Shown here: one piece after another, positions 8,080 to 16,517 of the stretch
Layout: every line of letters starts with the position of its first letter
Position numbering within the stretch: position 1 is the first letter of the stretch
NCBI GenBank assembly: GCA_016178505.1
Contig: JACOTG010000218.1
Coordinates: forward strand, 1-36,185
Direction: 5' to 3'
Origin: Planctomycetota bacterium
GTDB lineage: Bacteria; Planctomycetota; JACOTG01
Length of the DNA: 36,185 nt
Notes under the pieces: model-generated
Databases searched by the model: none
Told to the model about the DNA's origin: nothing
The model's input: the letters and a program-made list of their open reading frames with translations, nothing else
Position numbers and translations under genes: made by a program

Positions 8080-8645
8080 GGAACTCGCCCGCGGGTGTGC
8101 TCGTCGCCGTGTCGGGTCCTTCGGGAGCCGGCAAGTCGACTGTGGTCGACGCGTTGCTGAGCGACCCGCGATTCGCGCGAGCCGTCACGGCGACGACGAG
8201 GCCGCCGCGCGCGAACGAGAGGAACGGCGTGGACTACGAGTTCATGAGCGAGGAGGCGTTCGAGCGAGGCGCGCGCGCGGGCGACTTCCTCGAACACGCT
8301 CGGGTGTACCAGCGGCGCTACGGCACGCCGCGACGAAACGTCGAGCGCGTGCTCGCGTCCGGCAAGCACTGCCTGCTCGTGGTGGACGTGCAAGGCGTGG
8401 ACAATTTGCGCCGGGCGTCGGTGCCGGCGCTGACGGTGTTCGTCGAACCGCCGTCGCGCGAGGTGCTGGAACAGCGATTGCGCGAGCGCGGCACGGACTC
8501 GGAGGAGCAGTTGCACGTCCGGCTCGAAACGGCGGATCGGGAGATGATGGAACGCGACAAATTCGACCTGCGCGTGGTGAACGACGACGTCACGCGCGCG
8601 GCCGCGGAGATTCGCGATTGGGTGTTGAGGAAACAGACTGTCTGA
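8076..8645 (+). CDS. gmk: guanylate kinase
   Basis: 189 residues. The enzyme phosphorylates GMP to GDP with ATP. The P-loop SGPSGAGKST lies near residues 14-23, followed by the GMP-binding TTRPPRANERNGVDYEF, then LEHARVYQRRYGTPRRNVE and LLVVDVQGVDNLR, all in the canonical order. The C-terminal lid and helices (RLRERGTDSEEQLHVRL, FDLRVVNDD) are complete. The ATG at 8076 overlaps the yicC stop as ATGA. Gmk feeds nucleotide pools, and rpoZ follows 46 bases later, as in many bacteria. Confidence 0.96.
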   Translation: MRNSPAGVLVAVSGPSGAGKSTVVDALLSDPRFARAVTATTRPPRANERNGVDYEFMSEEAFERGARAGDFLEHARVYQRRYGTPRRNVERVLASGKHCLLVVDVQGVDNLRRASVPALTVFVEPPSREVLEQRLRERGTDSEEQLHVRLETADREMMERDKFDLRVVNDDVTRAAAEIRDWVLRKQTV

Positions 8646-8691
8646 CGGCAGCTGCAGTCGATCGGTTTAGGCTGCCCGAAAGGAGACCTGC

Positions 8692-8940
8692 ATGAAGAAG
8701 GAAGGCATCGAGGAGCTGACCCGGCTCGTCGGAGGGCGATTCAAGCTCTCCGCGCTCCTGCAGAAGCGAGTGCGCGAGCTGACCATGGGCTCGCCGCCGC
8801 TCATCGAGAAGGCGCATCGCGATCCGGTGATGACGGCCATCGAGGAGCTGCGGGCGGGGAAGATCGAACTCGGGCCGATCATCGAGGATCTCGGCCCCGA
8901 GATCTACGACGACGTCGTCCAATCGTCCGACGATGACTAG
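8692..8940 (+). CDS. rpoZ: RNA polymerase omega subunit
   Basis: 82 residues. Omega is a small subunit that helps assemble and stabilise RNA polymerase around beta-prime. The sequence shows GIEELTRLVGGRFKLSALLQKRVREL, equivalent to the conserved helix that follows the start in omega, then PPLIEKAHRDPVMTAIEELRAGKI and an acidic C-terminus. An AAAGGAG site sits just before the ATG at 8692. A TAGGCT box at 8668-8673 in the short gap behind gmk could be an internal promoter. The stop lies 8 bases inside the following coaC frame. Confidence 0.9.
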   Translation: MKKEGIEELTRLVGGRFKLSALLQKRVRELTMGSPPLIEKAHRDPVMTAIEELRAGKIELGPIIEDLGPEIYDDVVQSSDDD

Positions 8941-9511
8941 AGGAGAGCGCGCGGTGGAGGCCGGGCGCCGAGGCCGAATCGTTCTCGGCGTCACCGGCTC
9001 CATCGCGGCGTACAAAGCGGCGGAGCTGGCGTCGCAGCTCCGCCAGCGCGGCTACGACATTCGGGTCGTGTTGACGAAAGCGGCGCAACACTTCGTCACG
9101 CCTCTCACTTTTCGAACCCTGACGGGGAATCCCGTCCTCACCGATCTCTGGAGCGAAGGCGAGGAGCAGAAGGCCGAGCACATCGCCGCGATCGAGAGCG
9201 CGAACCTGCTCGTCGTCGCGCCTGCGACCGCCGACTTCCTCGCGCGCGCCGCGGCCGGTCTCGCCGACGACGCGCTTACGACGACGCTTCTCGCCGCGAC
9301 GTGCCCCGTGCTCGTCGCTCCCGCCATGAACCACCGCATGTGGAAGAATCGGATCGTGCAGCGAAACGTCGCCACGCTGCGCGACGCCGGCTTCGGCTTC
9401 GTCGACCCCGAAGAAGGCTGGCTCGCCGAAGGAGAGTCCGGCATCGGCCGCCTCGCCGCTCTCGACGTCCTCCTCGCCCGAATCGACGCCGCGCTCGCAC
9501 GCAAGCGCTGA
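8933..9511 (+). CDS. coaC: phosphopantothenoylcysteine decarboxylase (CoaC domain only)
   Basis: 192 residues of the HFCD flavoprotein family. The enzyme decarboxylates phosphopantothenoylcysteine in coenzyme A synthesis using FMN. Visible are the FMN-binding GVTGSIAAYKAAEL, the catalytic histidine in AEHIAAIESANLLVVAPATA, the substrate-binding APAMNHRMW and the flexible-lid region ending in GRLA. Most bacteria make a fused CoaBC of about 400 residues; here the frame ends cleanly after the decarboxylase and no CoaB synthetase follows, so CoaB must be encoded elsewhere. It starts at an ATG inside the end of rpoZ. Confidence 0.92.
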   Translation: MTRGERAVEAGRRGRIVLGVTGSIAAYKAAELASQLRQRGYDIRVVLTKAAQHFVTPLTFRTLTGNPVLTDLWSEGEEQKAEHIAAIESANLLVVAPATADFLARAAAGLADDALTTTLLAATCPVLVAPAMNHRMWKNRIVQRNVATLRDAGFGFVDPEEGWLAEGESGIGRLAALDVLLARIDAALARKR

Positions 9512-9587
9512 GTCCCAGCGACCGCACCGACCTCATCGTTTAGGATGGTCGCCCGTCGAACAAGCGGAGCCTCCGGAGAATTCAGCC

Positions 9588-10913
9588 ATGTCGCGTTGCG
9601 AAGCTTGCGGTGTGGAGACGCCGATCGCCGACGCTTTCCAACTCCATCGCGTCGCGCGGTATGGCGCGCGGGTGCACTGTTGCCCCACGTGCATCCAACG
9701 GGAATACGAACGGCACGGTCGCAAGGGCCTCGTGACCTGGTTCTTCGTCGGCGCTTTCGGTCTCTTCGTGACGCTCTCCCAAGTTGGCCCGAACGCTGGG
9801 GCGATGATTCTCGCCACTGCGATGATGTTTCTTCTTCAACCGATCACCGTCATTCTTCACGAGCTCGGACATGCCGTCGCGGGAACTCTCGCGGGCGGCA
9901 CCGTGAGGGAGATTTCCATCGGAAGCGGGCGCATCGCCTGGCAGCACATGTTCGGCAGCGTGCGGTTCACGTTGCACCGCGTACCGACGCACGGCTTCGC
10001 GACGGTGACGTTTCCACCGCGATGCTGGTTGAGATTGCGCGTCATCTGCTTGTACGCCGGTGGCCCACTGACCAACGCGTCGCTTGGAGCAATCGGACTG
10101 GCCCTGTTCCCGTGGACGAACATCACCGCGACGAACAAGGCCCCGTTTGCTTGGTGGGGTGCGGTCTTCGCGATCGCAAACCTCGTGTCCCTCGGGGTAG
10201 CGCTCTGGCCGCGTCGGGTGATGTCGCGAAGCGGCCGAGGCCCGACGGACGGCCTTGGCGTGATCGACGCGCTGCGAGCGCCGCGTTCGACGTTCGACGC
10301 CTACGTGCAGGCCCATTGGTCATTCGAAGTCGAGCGGCTCCGTCACCTCGGCCGTCTTGGGGAAGCAATCTCGATCATCGATCGCGAGCAAGCGCGCTTA
10401 CCACAAGACCCGCACTGGCCGCACTACCGTTCGATCCTCCTTGCGATGCAAGGCGAGTACGACGGCGCCGTCGCGATTCTCGATGAGCTGCGATCGAGAG
10501 ATCTGCAGCCGCTCGTCCGCGCATACGTGCTGAACAGCCTCGCTTACACGTTGTTGATGGCAGGTGGCGCGGATCGCCTCGAGCGCGCGGACCGAATGTC
10601 AGTGGAAGCGCTCGCGTTGGCCGGATGGATCGAGGCGTTCAACGGGACGCGCGGTGCAATCTGCGTCGCGCGCGGCGAAATCGGCGTCGGGCTCCATCTC
10701 CTCCACCGCGCGTTCGTCGGATGCGACGCGCCGGACATTCGCGCGCTCGCGGCGTGTTGGATCGCAATCGGCGAACGCCGAGTGGGCCACCCCGCAGCCG
10801 CGCGACGATTCCTCGACGCCGCTCGTCGTCTGGACCCGCGGTGTATCCTGCTGGACCGTGTCGCGCGCGAGATTGCAGGCGTGCCGCACGAACGATCGAT
10901 GGCCGCATCCTGA
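9588..10913 (+). CDS. M50-type intramembrane metalloprotease with N-terminal zinc knuckle and C-terminal TPR region
   Basis: 441 residues in three parts. Residues 4-35 hold CEAC and CCPTC, a likely zinc knuckle. Residues 50-210 contain several transmembrane helices, the metalloprotease motif HELGH at 91-95, a GGPLTN motif near 158-163 and a PTDG motif at 219-222, whose aspartate is placed to be the third zinc ligand of site-2-protease relatives. Residues ~240-435 are helical hairpins resembling tetratricopeptide repeats (EAISIIDREQARLPQDPHW, YDGAVAILDELRSRDLQP). It should cleave membrane substrates, perhaps regulators, with the TPR part as an adaptor; the substrate is unknown. The ATG at 9588 has a CGGAGA site; a TAGGAT box lies at 9541-9546. 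Confidence 0.85.
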   Translation: MSRCEACGVETPIADAFQLHRVARYGARVHCCPTCIQREYERHGRKGLVTWFFVGAFGLFVTLSQVGPNAGAMILATAMMFLLQPITVILHELGHAVAGTLAGGTVREISIGSGRIAWQHMFGSVRFTLHRVPTHGFATVTFPPRCWLRLRVICLYAGGPLTNASLGAIGLALFPWTNITATNKAPFAWWGAVFAIANLVSLGVALWPRRVMSRSGRGPTDGLGVIDALRAPRSTFDAYVQAHWSFEVERLRHLGRLGEAISIIDREQARLPQDPHWPHYRSILLAMQGEYDGAVAILDELRSRDLQPLVRAYVLNSLAYTLLMAGGADRLERADRMSVEALALAGWIEAFNGTRGAICVARGEIGVGLHLLHRAFVGCDAPDIRALAACWIAIGERRVGHPAAARRFLDAARRLDPRCILLDRVAREIAGVPHERSMAAS

Positions 10914-10940
10914 CCACCAGGAAGGACCGGTGAGCAGCCG

Positions 10941-11483
10941 ATGTTGATTCAACTCGAGCGCTGCGCCGTGCGAACTTGGCGCATGAGCGACGCCGAGTCG
11001 CTTGCGCGGCACGCGAACAATCGAAAGGTCTGGCTCAACCTGCGCGACGGGTTTCCGCACCCCTACGGCCTTCCGGACGCGCGGCGCTTCATCCGCGCGG
11101 CACTCGCGCGAGATCCGGAGACGTGGTTCGCGATCGCGGTCGACGATCAGGCCATCGGCGGCATCGGCTTTTCCCTGCACACGGACGTCGAGCGCGTCTC
11201 TGCCGAGATCGGCTACTGGATCGGCGAGAGCTTCTGGGGTCGCGGCATCACCACTGAGGCGCTCCGCGCGGTGACGGCGCACGCGGTCGTGAAGCACCAG
11301 CTCACTCGCATCTTCGCCGTCCCTTACGAATGGAACCCCGCGTCGTGCCGCGTCCTCGAGAAAGCAGGCTACGTGCTCGAGGGCCGCATGCGGCGAAGTG
11401 CGATCAAGGACGGCAAGGTGATCGACCAGTTCCTCTACGCTTACGTCGTGCCGCCGGCGGCGACCCCTGCACCGGCGGAGTGA
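10941..11483 (+). CDS. GNAT acetyltransferase (RimJ/RimL-like)
   Basis: 180 residues. It opens with LERCAVRTWRMSDAESLARHANN and continues through IAVDDQAIGGIGFSL, EIGYWIGESFWGRGITTEALRAVTAHA and VPYEWNPASCRVLEKAGYVLEGRMRRSAIKDGKVIDQFLYA, the order typical of the Acetyltransf_3 group that acetylates protein N-termini or small molecules with acetyl-CoA. The acetyl-CoA loop is G-R-G-I-T. It stands alone, 27 bases after the protease gene and possibly co-transcribed with it. The substrate cannot be told from the sequence. Confidence 0.9.
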   Translation: MLIQLERCAVRTWRMSDAESLARHANNRKVWLNLRDGFPHPYGLPDARRFIRAALARDPETWFAIAVDDQAIGGIGFSLHTDVERVSAEIGYWIGESFWGRGITTEALRAVTAHAVVKHQLTRIFAVPYEWNPASCRVLEKAGYVLEGRMRRSAIKDGKVIDQFLYAYVVPPAATPAPAE

Positions 11484-11617
11484 CGAGTGGCCGCCGGAAG
11501 TGCGAGGCAGGATCCCGTCCTGGGCGTACGCGATGGCGCTCGCGTCCCGCCGTTCGACTCCTGGTTGAATCGGTCGGCGCCGCCGGATAAAAGGCGAGCC
11601 TTCGAACGGAGGGATCG

Positions 11618-12076
11618 ATGATTCGACACATCGCTCGCGGGTTGGCCGTCGCATGCGCGCTCGCGCTCGCGTCGTGCGTGTCGACGGGCGGTTCGGAAGT
11701 CGACTCGATTCGGGAGGTCCTCGGCAACGTCGCCTCGGCGGACACGTCGGAGAACCTCGACGGGATCGTCGCGCTCTACACACCCGACGCCGAATGGCTG
11801 CCGCCGAACGGCCCGCCCGTGATCGGCATCGGAGCAATCCGAGAAAAGTACCGCGCGCTCTTCGAGTCGTCCGACCTGGACGTCGAAGTGCTCGCGCACG
11901 AGATCCGCGTCGCCGGCGACTGGGCGTTCTGCGTGGGATCCACGCGCGTCTCGACGGAGCCCAAGAAGGGCGGCGACCCGACGCGCACCGAGGACAAGTT
12001 CGTGATGATCCTGCAGCGCTGCCCCGACGGCCGATGGCGCGTGCGCTACCTGATGTGGAGCCCTCTCGCGGAATGA
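11618..12076 (+). CDS. SnoaL/DUF4440-like lipoprotein
   Basis: 152 residues. The N-terminus MIRHIARGLAVACALALASCVSTGG is a lipoprotein signal with a lipobox ending at the cysteine (LASC), so the mature protein should be lipid-anchored in the cell envelope. The rest fits the NTF2-like SnoaL/DUF4440 fold: a helix with VDSIREVLGNVASAD, then DGIVALYTPDAEWLPPNGPPVIGIGAIREKYRALFES, and closing strands TEDKFVMILQRCPDGRWRVRYLMWSP. Such proteins often bind or isomerise small ligands, but no catalytic residue can be assigned here. An AACGGAGGG site precedes the ATG. Confidence 0.8.
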   Translation: MIRHIARGLAVACALALASCVSTGGSEVDSIREVLGNVASADTSENLDGIVALYTPDAEWLPPNGPPVIGIGAIREKYRALFESSDLDVEVLAHEIRVAGDWAFCVGSTRVSTEPKKGGDPTRTEDKFVMILQRCPDGRWRVRYLMWSPLAE

Positions 12077-12220
12077 ACGTGCGGACGGCGAGTCGCGCGC
12101 ACGACGGCGCGCCTTGCGCGCTCGCAGGCTCGCGCCGCAACCCGCCGCCTCTCGCTCGCCTTCACAGATAAGTTTGTCCGGTCATGGATCCTCGAGTGAC
12201 GTTGCGATAACGTCGCGTTC

Positions 12221-13909
12221 ATGCCGACGCGACGTGAGTTCCTCGAACGAGGTCTCGGGGGCTTCCTGCTGGGCCTTCTCGGCGGATGCAACGCTCGCTC
12301 GCACTCCGCCTCGTCCGCGTGCGGCGCCCTCGGCGCGACGCCTGCCGATCAGTCGGGACCGTTCCTCCTCGTGCCGCCGCGGCCCGACTCCGTGTCGGTC
12401 GGCGGGTTCCCGTTCGCCGCGGACTTCACGGGCGATCCGTTCGACGTTCCGCATCCACCCATTCACCAAGTGCTCTCGCTGCCGACCCCGAGCGAATCGG
12501 CCGACGTCGTCGTCGTGGGCGGTGGACTCTCGGGCCTCGCGACCGCGTACCTCCTTCGACATCGCAATCCCGTCGTCCTCGAGTTCCACGATCGATTCGG
12601 CGGCAACGCTCGCGGCGAGATCTGGGACGCGACGAGATACTCGCTCGGCAGCGCGTACTTCATCGTCCCCGACAAGGGATCGTTCCTCGAGGGCTTCTAC
12701 CGCGATCTCGGCCTCGACCACGCCTATCGACTCAGCGAAGGCGGCAATGATCCCGTCGTTCTCGACGGCGTCTTCGACGACGACTTCTGGAGCGCCGCTG
12801 GACTGTCGCCCGACGAAGTGAAAGCGTTCCAGCGCTACCGCGAGATCGTTCGCTACTACGCGGAAGAGGCGTATCCGGACATCCCGCTCCCCGAGGGCGC
12901 GGACAACCAGTGGATCCTCGACCTGGACCAACTCACGCTCAAGGAGGACATCGAGCAGCGTCTCGGATACGCCGCGCCCCCGCTCCTCGCCGCAGGGATA
13001 CAAAGTTATTGCTACTCGTCGTTCGGCGCCGGGTGGGAGGAGATCTCCGCCGCGGGCGGCTGGAATTTCCTCGCGGCCGAGGAGTACGGGCGCTGGGTCC
13101 TTCCGGGCGGGAACGCCCACCTCGTGAACGAGCTGTGGCACCGGCTGCAGGCGCAATCGTCGAGCGGCGCCTGCGCGCTTCGCGCAGGATGTCGCGTGAT
13201 GGACGTCCGGTCGAACACGGGCGGCGCGCAGGTCACGTACACGGATTCGAGCGGAAACCTGCGAGCCATCCAGGCGAGGCGCGTCGTGATGGCGTGTCCG
13301 AAGTTCGTCGCGAAGTACGTTTTGCACGACTTCGAAGGAGCGTTCCCCGAGAAGTTCGAAGCAATGAACGAACTCTCGTACCGCGCGTACTTGGTTGCGA
13401 ACGTCCTCCTGCGGACGGCGATCGAGCGCGACTTCTACGACACGTTCCTCCTCGGCGACGGCGACTACCCCACGAGCCAAGTCGAAGCCGAGGAACGCAC
13501 CGCCGTCGCGGACATGCTGAGTGGTCACTTTGCGCGACGCGAGCGGCTCCCCCGCTCCGTGCTGACGCTCTACTGGCCGCTCGCGTGGCCGAGCAGCCGC
13601 TTTTCGCTCGTGAGCGGCGATGCGTCATGGCGACACTACGCGGAGCGGCTCGTCCCGCAGATCCACGAAATGCTGTCGGTGCTTCGCGTCGATCCCTCGA
13701 ACGTCGTGCAAGTGAGGATGACGCGCTGGGGTCACGCGCTTCCCATCAGCGAACCGGGCTTCATTGCGAGGGGCAGCGCCGATCTCGTGCGGCAGGCGAT
13801 CGACGGCACGATCTTCTTCGTGAACCAAGACAACTGGGCGCTGCCGGCCGTCGAAAACTCTCTCCTCGACGCGCAGTTCTACGCCCCGCAGATCGAGGCC
13901 GGACTGTAG
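12221..13909 (+). CDS. Tat-exported FAD-dependent amine-oxidase-like protein
   Basis: 562 residues. The N-terminus MPTRREFLERGLGGFLLGLLGGC has a twin-arginine motif (RREFLER) and a cysteine after LLGG that could be a lipobox, so the protein is probably folded with its cofactor, exported and perhaps lipid-anchored. An ADP-binding beta-alpha-beta motif lies at residues 95-110 (VVVVGGGLSGLATAY), followed by RFGGNARGE, which is the NAD(P)-binding-8/amine oxidase pattern. The C-terminal FAD contact appears as TRWGHALPISEPGF and FFVNQDNWALPAVENSLLDA. The substrate is unknown. It stands alone; the helical reading frame behind it runs on the other strand. Confidence 0.82.
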   Translation: MPTRREFLERGLGGFLLGLLGGCNARSHSASSACGALGATPADQSGPFLLVPPRPDSVSVGGFPFAADFTGDPFDVPHPPIHQVLSLPTPSESADVVVVGGGLSGLATAYLLRHRNPVVLEFHDRFGGNARGEIWDATRYSLGSAYFIVPDKGSFLEGFYRDLGLDHAYRLSEGGNDPVVLDGVFDDDFWSAAGLSPDEVKAFQRYREIVRYYAEEAYPDIPLPEGADNQWILDLDQLTLKEDIEQRLGYAAPPLLAAGIQSYCYSSFGAGWEEISAAGGWNFLAAEEYGRWVLPGGNAHLVNELWHRLQAQSSSGACALRAGCRVMDVRSNTGGAQVTYTDSSGNLRAIQARRVVMACPKFVAKYVLHDFEGAFPEKFEAMNELSYRAYLVANVLLRTAIERDFYDTFLLGDGDYPTSQVEAEERTAVADMLSGHFARRERLPRSVLTLYWPLAWPSSRFSLVSGDASWRHYAERLVPQIHEMLSVLRVDPSNVVQVRMTRWGHALPISEPGFIARGSADLVRQAIDGTIFFVNQDNWALPAVENSLLDAQFYAPQIEAGL

Positions 13910-14083
13910 CCGCGATTCTCCCTTCTTCGCGGCCCAGGCGTGCTCGGGGCGCGCGAGGACTTCGTCGATGACCGAGTTCACGGCCTTCGCTTCGGCGGTC
14001 TTGCCCGACTCCATCGCCTTCTTCGCCAGCTCGCGAGCCTGCTGGATTAGCTTCGTGTAGAAGCGGTCCGCGACCTCGTACAT
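13625..14083 (-). CDS. small helical protein downstream of DUF3810 gene, 3' end uncertain
   Basis: The ATG at 14083 lies 27 bases behind the stop of the DUF3810 gene on the same strand. The first ~55 residues (MYEVADRFYTKLIQQARELA, then KKAMESGKTAEAKAVNSVID) look like real coding sequence with amphipathic helices. After ARPEHAWAAKKGESRL the frame runs without a stop through the 3' end of the convergent flavoenzyme gene as its antisense, where composition no longer looks protein-like. The gene has probably lost its natural end, or it truly overlaps its neighbour by nearly 290 bases. I recognise no family and treat only the N-terminal part (about 13915-14083) as supported. Confidence 0.35.
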   Translation of the reverse strand: MYEVADRFYTKLIQQARELAKKAMESGKTAEAKAVNSVIDEVLARPEHAWAAKKGESRLQSGLDLRGVELRVEERVFDGRQRPVVLVHEEDRAVDRLPHEIGAAPRNEARFADGKRVTPARHPHLHDVRGIDAKHRQHFVDLRDEPLRVVSP

Positions 14084-14110
14084 CTGATCGCGTTCGTCAA
14101 GCCGGACCCG

Positions 14111-15241
14111 TCAGTTGCCGACGATGCACGTCCCGTGATTCACGCGCGCGAACAGCGTGAGGAGTCGCGCGCTCCGATCGTATGAGTCGATCCCGCCGAC
14201 GACGCCGTTCAGCTCGAGGTACGCGTCGTTCACGGTCCGGCCGACACGCGCAAAGAAGCCGCGGTGCTTCGCCCAGAACGCGTTCGAGTCGTCGACGTCG
14301 CGTTGCACCGCGCTCGAACGCCTGGCGACGAGGTCGCGCACGCGCTCCGGTTGGAAGTGCTCGAGCTCGTGCAAGAGCTGCCGCTGCGCGAAAAGATAGC
14401 CCGAATAGCGCACCCACGCGTCGGGGCTCGACGCGCACGCGAGGAAGCCGAAGAAGTTCGCTTCGTCCTCGGCCGCGATGCCGCGCTGGTGCGCTTTCTC
14501 ATGCGCGACGACGAACGGACGCTCCGACTCCGGAACCTGTGAGTTCACGTTGGCCTCGGCCGTGAACGGAAAGTAGATGCCGGAGATGGCGAACGCGCTC
14601 ATGAGCCCCGAGCCGACGGCGAACTTTGCGGGGCCGCGCGACGCCGCGAATCGGTCCGACAAGGAGAGCGACTCGGCAACGCGCTCGTATCCGGTGTCGA
14701 TCGCGCGGTCGATCTCGTTCGGCGTCGGCGGCGCGGCGGCTTCGCGCTCGAGGTTCGCGTGGACGACGAGGGCCTCGGAGATTCGCGCGAGTTCGTCCGC
14801 GGGCGACTCGGTCGTGGACAGGGACGGCCAGTGCAATCGCTCGATCGCGTCCGGCCGCGAGTAGTTCATGCCCCACAGGACGACAAAGAGGAGGCCGATC
14901 ACGCAGGCGCCCTCGGCCGCGCCGAGGAGCCCGCACGCGATCGCGTTTCGAAGGCTTCGCCGACCGCGCCACACGAGTGTGAGCGTCCACGCCGTTCGCG
15001 CGAGCAGCGCAAGCACGACGAGCCACAGCAGCAGTTCGCCGACTCCGAAGGGAAACAGCCCGGAGATCGCGGCAAGCGGCCGCGAGAGGAGCGGCCACAC
15101 CCCGTTCGCGTACGCCTCGACGAGGTCGGGCTTGCGAGACGCGATCCACAGGAGCCCCAGCCCGAGCCCGCACGCCGCAACGACGACCGCACGTCGCACG
15201 ATCCGAAGCGGCCGATCCGACGGAAACCGTTCCTCGTCCAC
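14111..15241 (-). CDS. DUF3810 membrane protein with HExxH motif
   Basis: 376 residues starting at a GTG. Three hydrophobic segments lie in the first third (VVVAACGLGLGLLWIA; ELLLWLVVLALLARTAW; ACVIGLLFVVLWGMNYSRP). A soluble region follows with GIYFPFTAEANVNSQVPESERPF and VVAHEKAHQRGIAAEDEANFFGFLAC. The HEKAH is a zinc-protease type HExxH with a downstream glutamate in EDEANF, as in the DUF3810 family. It is probably an inner-membrane metallopeptidase with its active site facing outwards; no substrate is known. The following small frame (ATG at 14083) may share its transcript. Confidence 0.85.
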   Translation of the reverse strand: MDEERFPSDRPLRIVRRAVVVAACGLGLGLLWIASRKPDLVEAYANGVWPLLSRPLAAISGLFPFGVGELLLWLVVLALLARTAWTLTLVWRGRRSLRNAIACGLLGAAEGACVIGLLFVVLWGMNYSRPDAIERLHWPSLSTTESPADELARISEALVVHANLEREAAAPPTPNEIDRAIDTGYERVAESLSLSDRFAASRGPAKFAVGSGLMSAFAISGIYFPFTAEANVNSQVPESERPFVVAHEKAHQRGIAAEDEANFFGFLACASSPDAWVRYSGYLFAQRQLLHELEHFQPERVRDLVARRSSAVQRDVDDSNAFWAKHRGFFARVGRTVNDAYLELNGVVGGIDSYDRSARLLTLFARVNHGTCIVGN

Positions 15242-15277
15242 GCGCGCAGTATATCGAGCGGCCCGACGGCGGGCTTG

Positions 15278-16402
15278 CTACATGCCGTAGAGCACGTGGC
15301 CGATCGCGCACATCCAAACGAGAATGAAGATCCCCGTGTCCTCGGGTTTTCCGGAGCGAACGGTGATCTCGACGACGTCCGGCGCGATCGCCTCGATGGA
15401 TGGCTCGAGGTTCTCTTTGTGTCCCGGCGCCGGATGGCTCCAATTCTTGGCCGCGATCGCCTCTGCGTTCGCGTTCGACGACAGATATCGAACGGTCGGT
15501 TTGCCGTCCGGCTCGTTGAAGAAGAACACTAGACCCTTCGCTTTCGGATCGGCCTCGACTTGCAGATGACCGTTACCGAGCGGCGACGTCGGATCGTCCT
15601 TGGCGGCCGCGGCGTCGTAGTGACGCAAGGCCCAGAACGTCGCGTCCGTGTCGATCTGCTTCCATTCCGGAAGATCGTCCGGAAGTGCGCGCTTCGACCC
15701 GCGCCGGCTCATTCGAGTCAGAACGTCTTCGATGACTCCGCGATCGGTTGCGACGAGCAACACCGTGGGTTCCGGCCGTGCGATGAAGACAACGAAACGA
15801 CGCCCCTCGGCCTTCACCCCCGGCTTGAGCTGGTCTGCACCGGCGATCTGCGTTTGCTCCTCGAACTCGAGGACGTCGACATCGCCGACCTTCGTCTTTC
15901 CCGACGCGTCCGCGGCAACGGCGACCATAAACGAGTCGGCTGCGTCGCCGAAATCCTTGCCGATGACGACCACTTCGCACCCTTCGTAGTCGCCGAGCCC
16001 CTCACCGTGTGGCAATCGAAAGTGCTTGTTCCCTTCGACAGATAGGGCGATCGACCGCCCGATCACATGATCCGCGTATTTGCCACCTCGGAGGCTGAAC
16101 GGGCGCGCAGACCACATCCGAAGGAACGCGCCCAGCGACGGCATCGTCGCACCCGTCGGCGGACCCGGAATGGCGAAGGGTCCACGTGACACGACGATCG
16201 TCTCTGTGTCCTCGGGAAACCACCACAGGATGCGCTCGACGTCGGCCGGAGGCCCCGGCGCGCGCGTCGTCTTCGGTGCGACGGGCTGGATCCGCGGCGC
16301 ACTCCATCCGGCAATGCCGAAGCCGAGCACGAAGGCGGTTACGCCAATCGAGACGCGACGTGAATCGGCTAGGCTTCGCATCATCCACGGAATGTTCGTC
16401 AT
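15278..16402 (-). CDS. exported protein of unknown function with C-terminal hydrophobic segment
   Basis: 374 residues with an AAGGGAG site before the ATG. A single hydrophobic N-terminal segment (VSIGVTAFVLGFGIAGW) is a signal or anchor, preceded by a positively charged stretch. The body has alternating strands and helices (RILWWFPEDTETIVVSRGPF, KYADHVIGRSIALSVEGNKHF, RRFVVFIARPEPTVLLVATD, DVLTRMSRRGSKRALPDDLP). The last residues GIFILVWMCAIGHVLYGM are hydrophobic and could insert in the membrane. I do not recognise a domain. The EDTETIVVSRGPF opening resembles proteins that score a quantity per item, but that is only an impression. It stands alone. Confidence 0.75.
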   Translation of the reverse strand: MTNIPWMMRSLADSRRVSIGVTAFVLGFGIAGWSAPRIQPVAPKTTRAPGPPADVERILWWFPEDTETIVVSRGPFAIPGPPTGATMPSLGAFLRMWSARPFSLRGGKYADHVIGRSIALSVEGNKHFRLPHGEGLGDYEGCEVVVIGKDFGDAADSFMVAVAADASGKTKVGDVDVLEFEEQTQIAGADQLKPGVKAEGRRFVVFIARPEPTVLLVATDRGVIEDVLTRMSRRGSKRALPDDLPEWKQIDTDATFWALRHYDAAAAKDDPTSPLGNGHLQVEADPKAKGLVFFFNEPDGKPTVRYLSSNANAEAIAAKNWSHPAPGHKENLEPSIEAIAPDVVEITVRSGKPEDTGIFILVWMCAIGHVLYGM

Positions 16403-16517
16403 GCGCTCCCTTTGCCGGGCTCGAGTCGCGATCGGACTGCCACGCGTGTGAAAGCGAGACTACGACATCGGCGGGGCGACGCAATAGTTGGACGAGCGAC
16501 GTCGAGATCGTCAGCAG

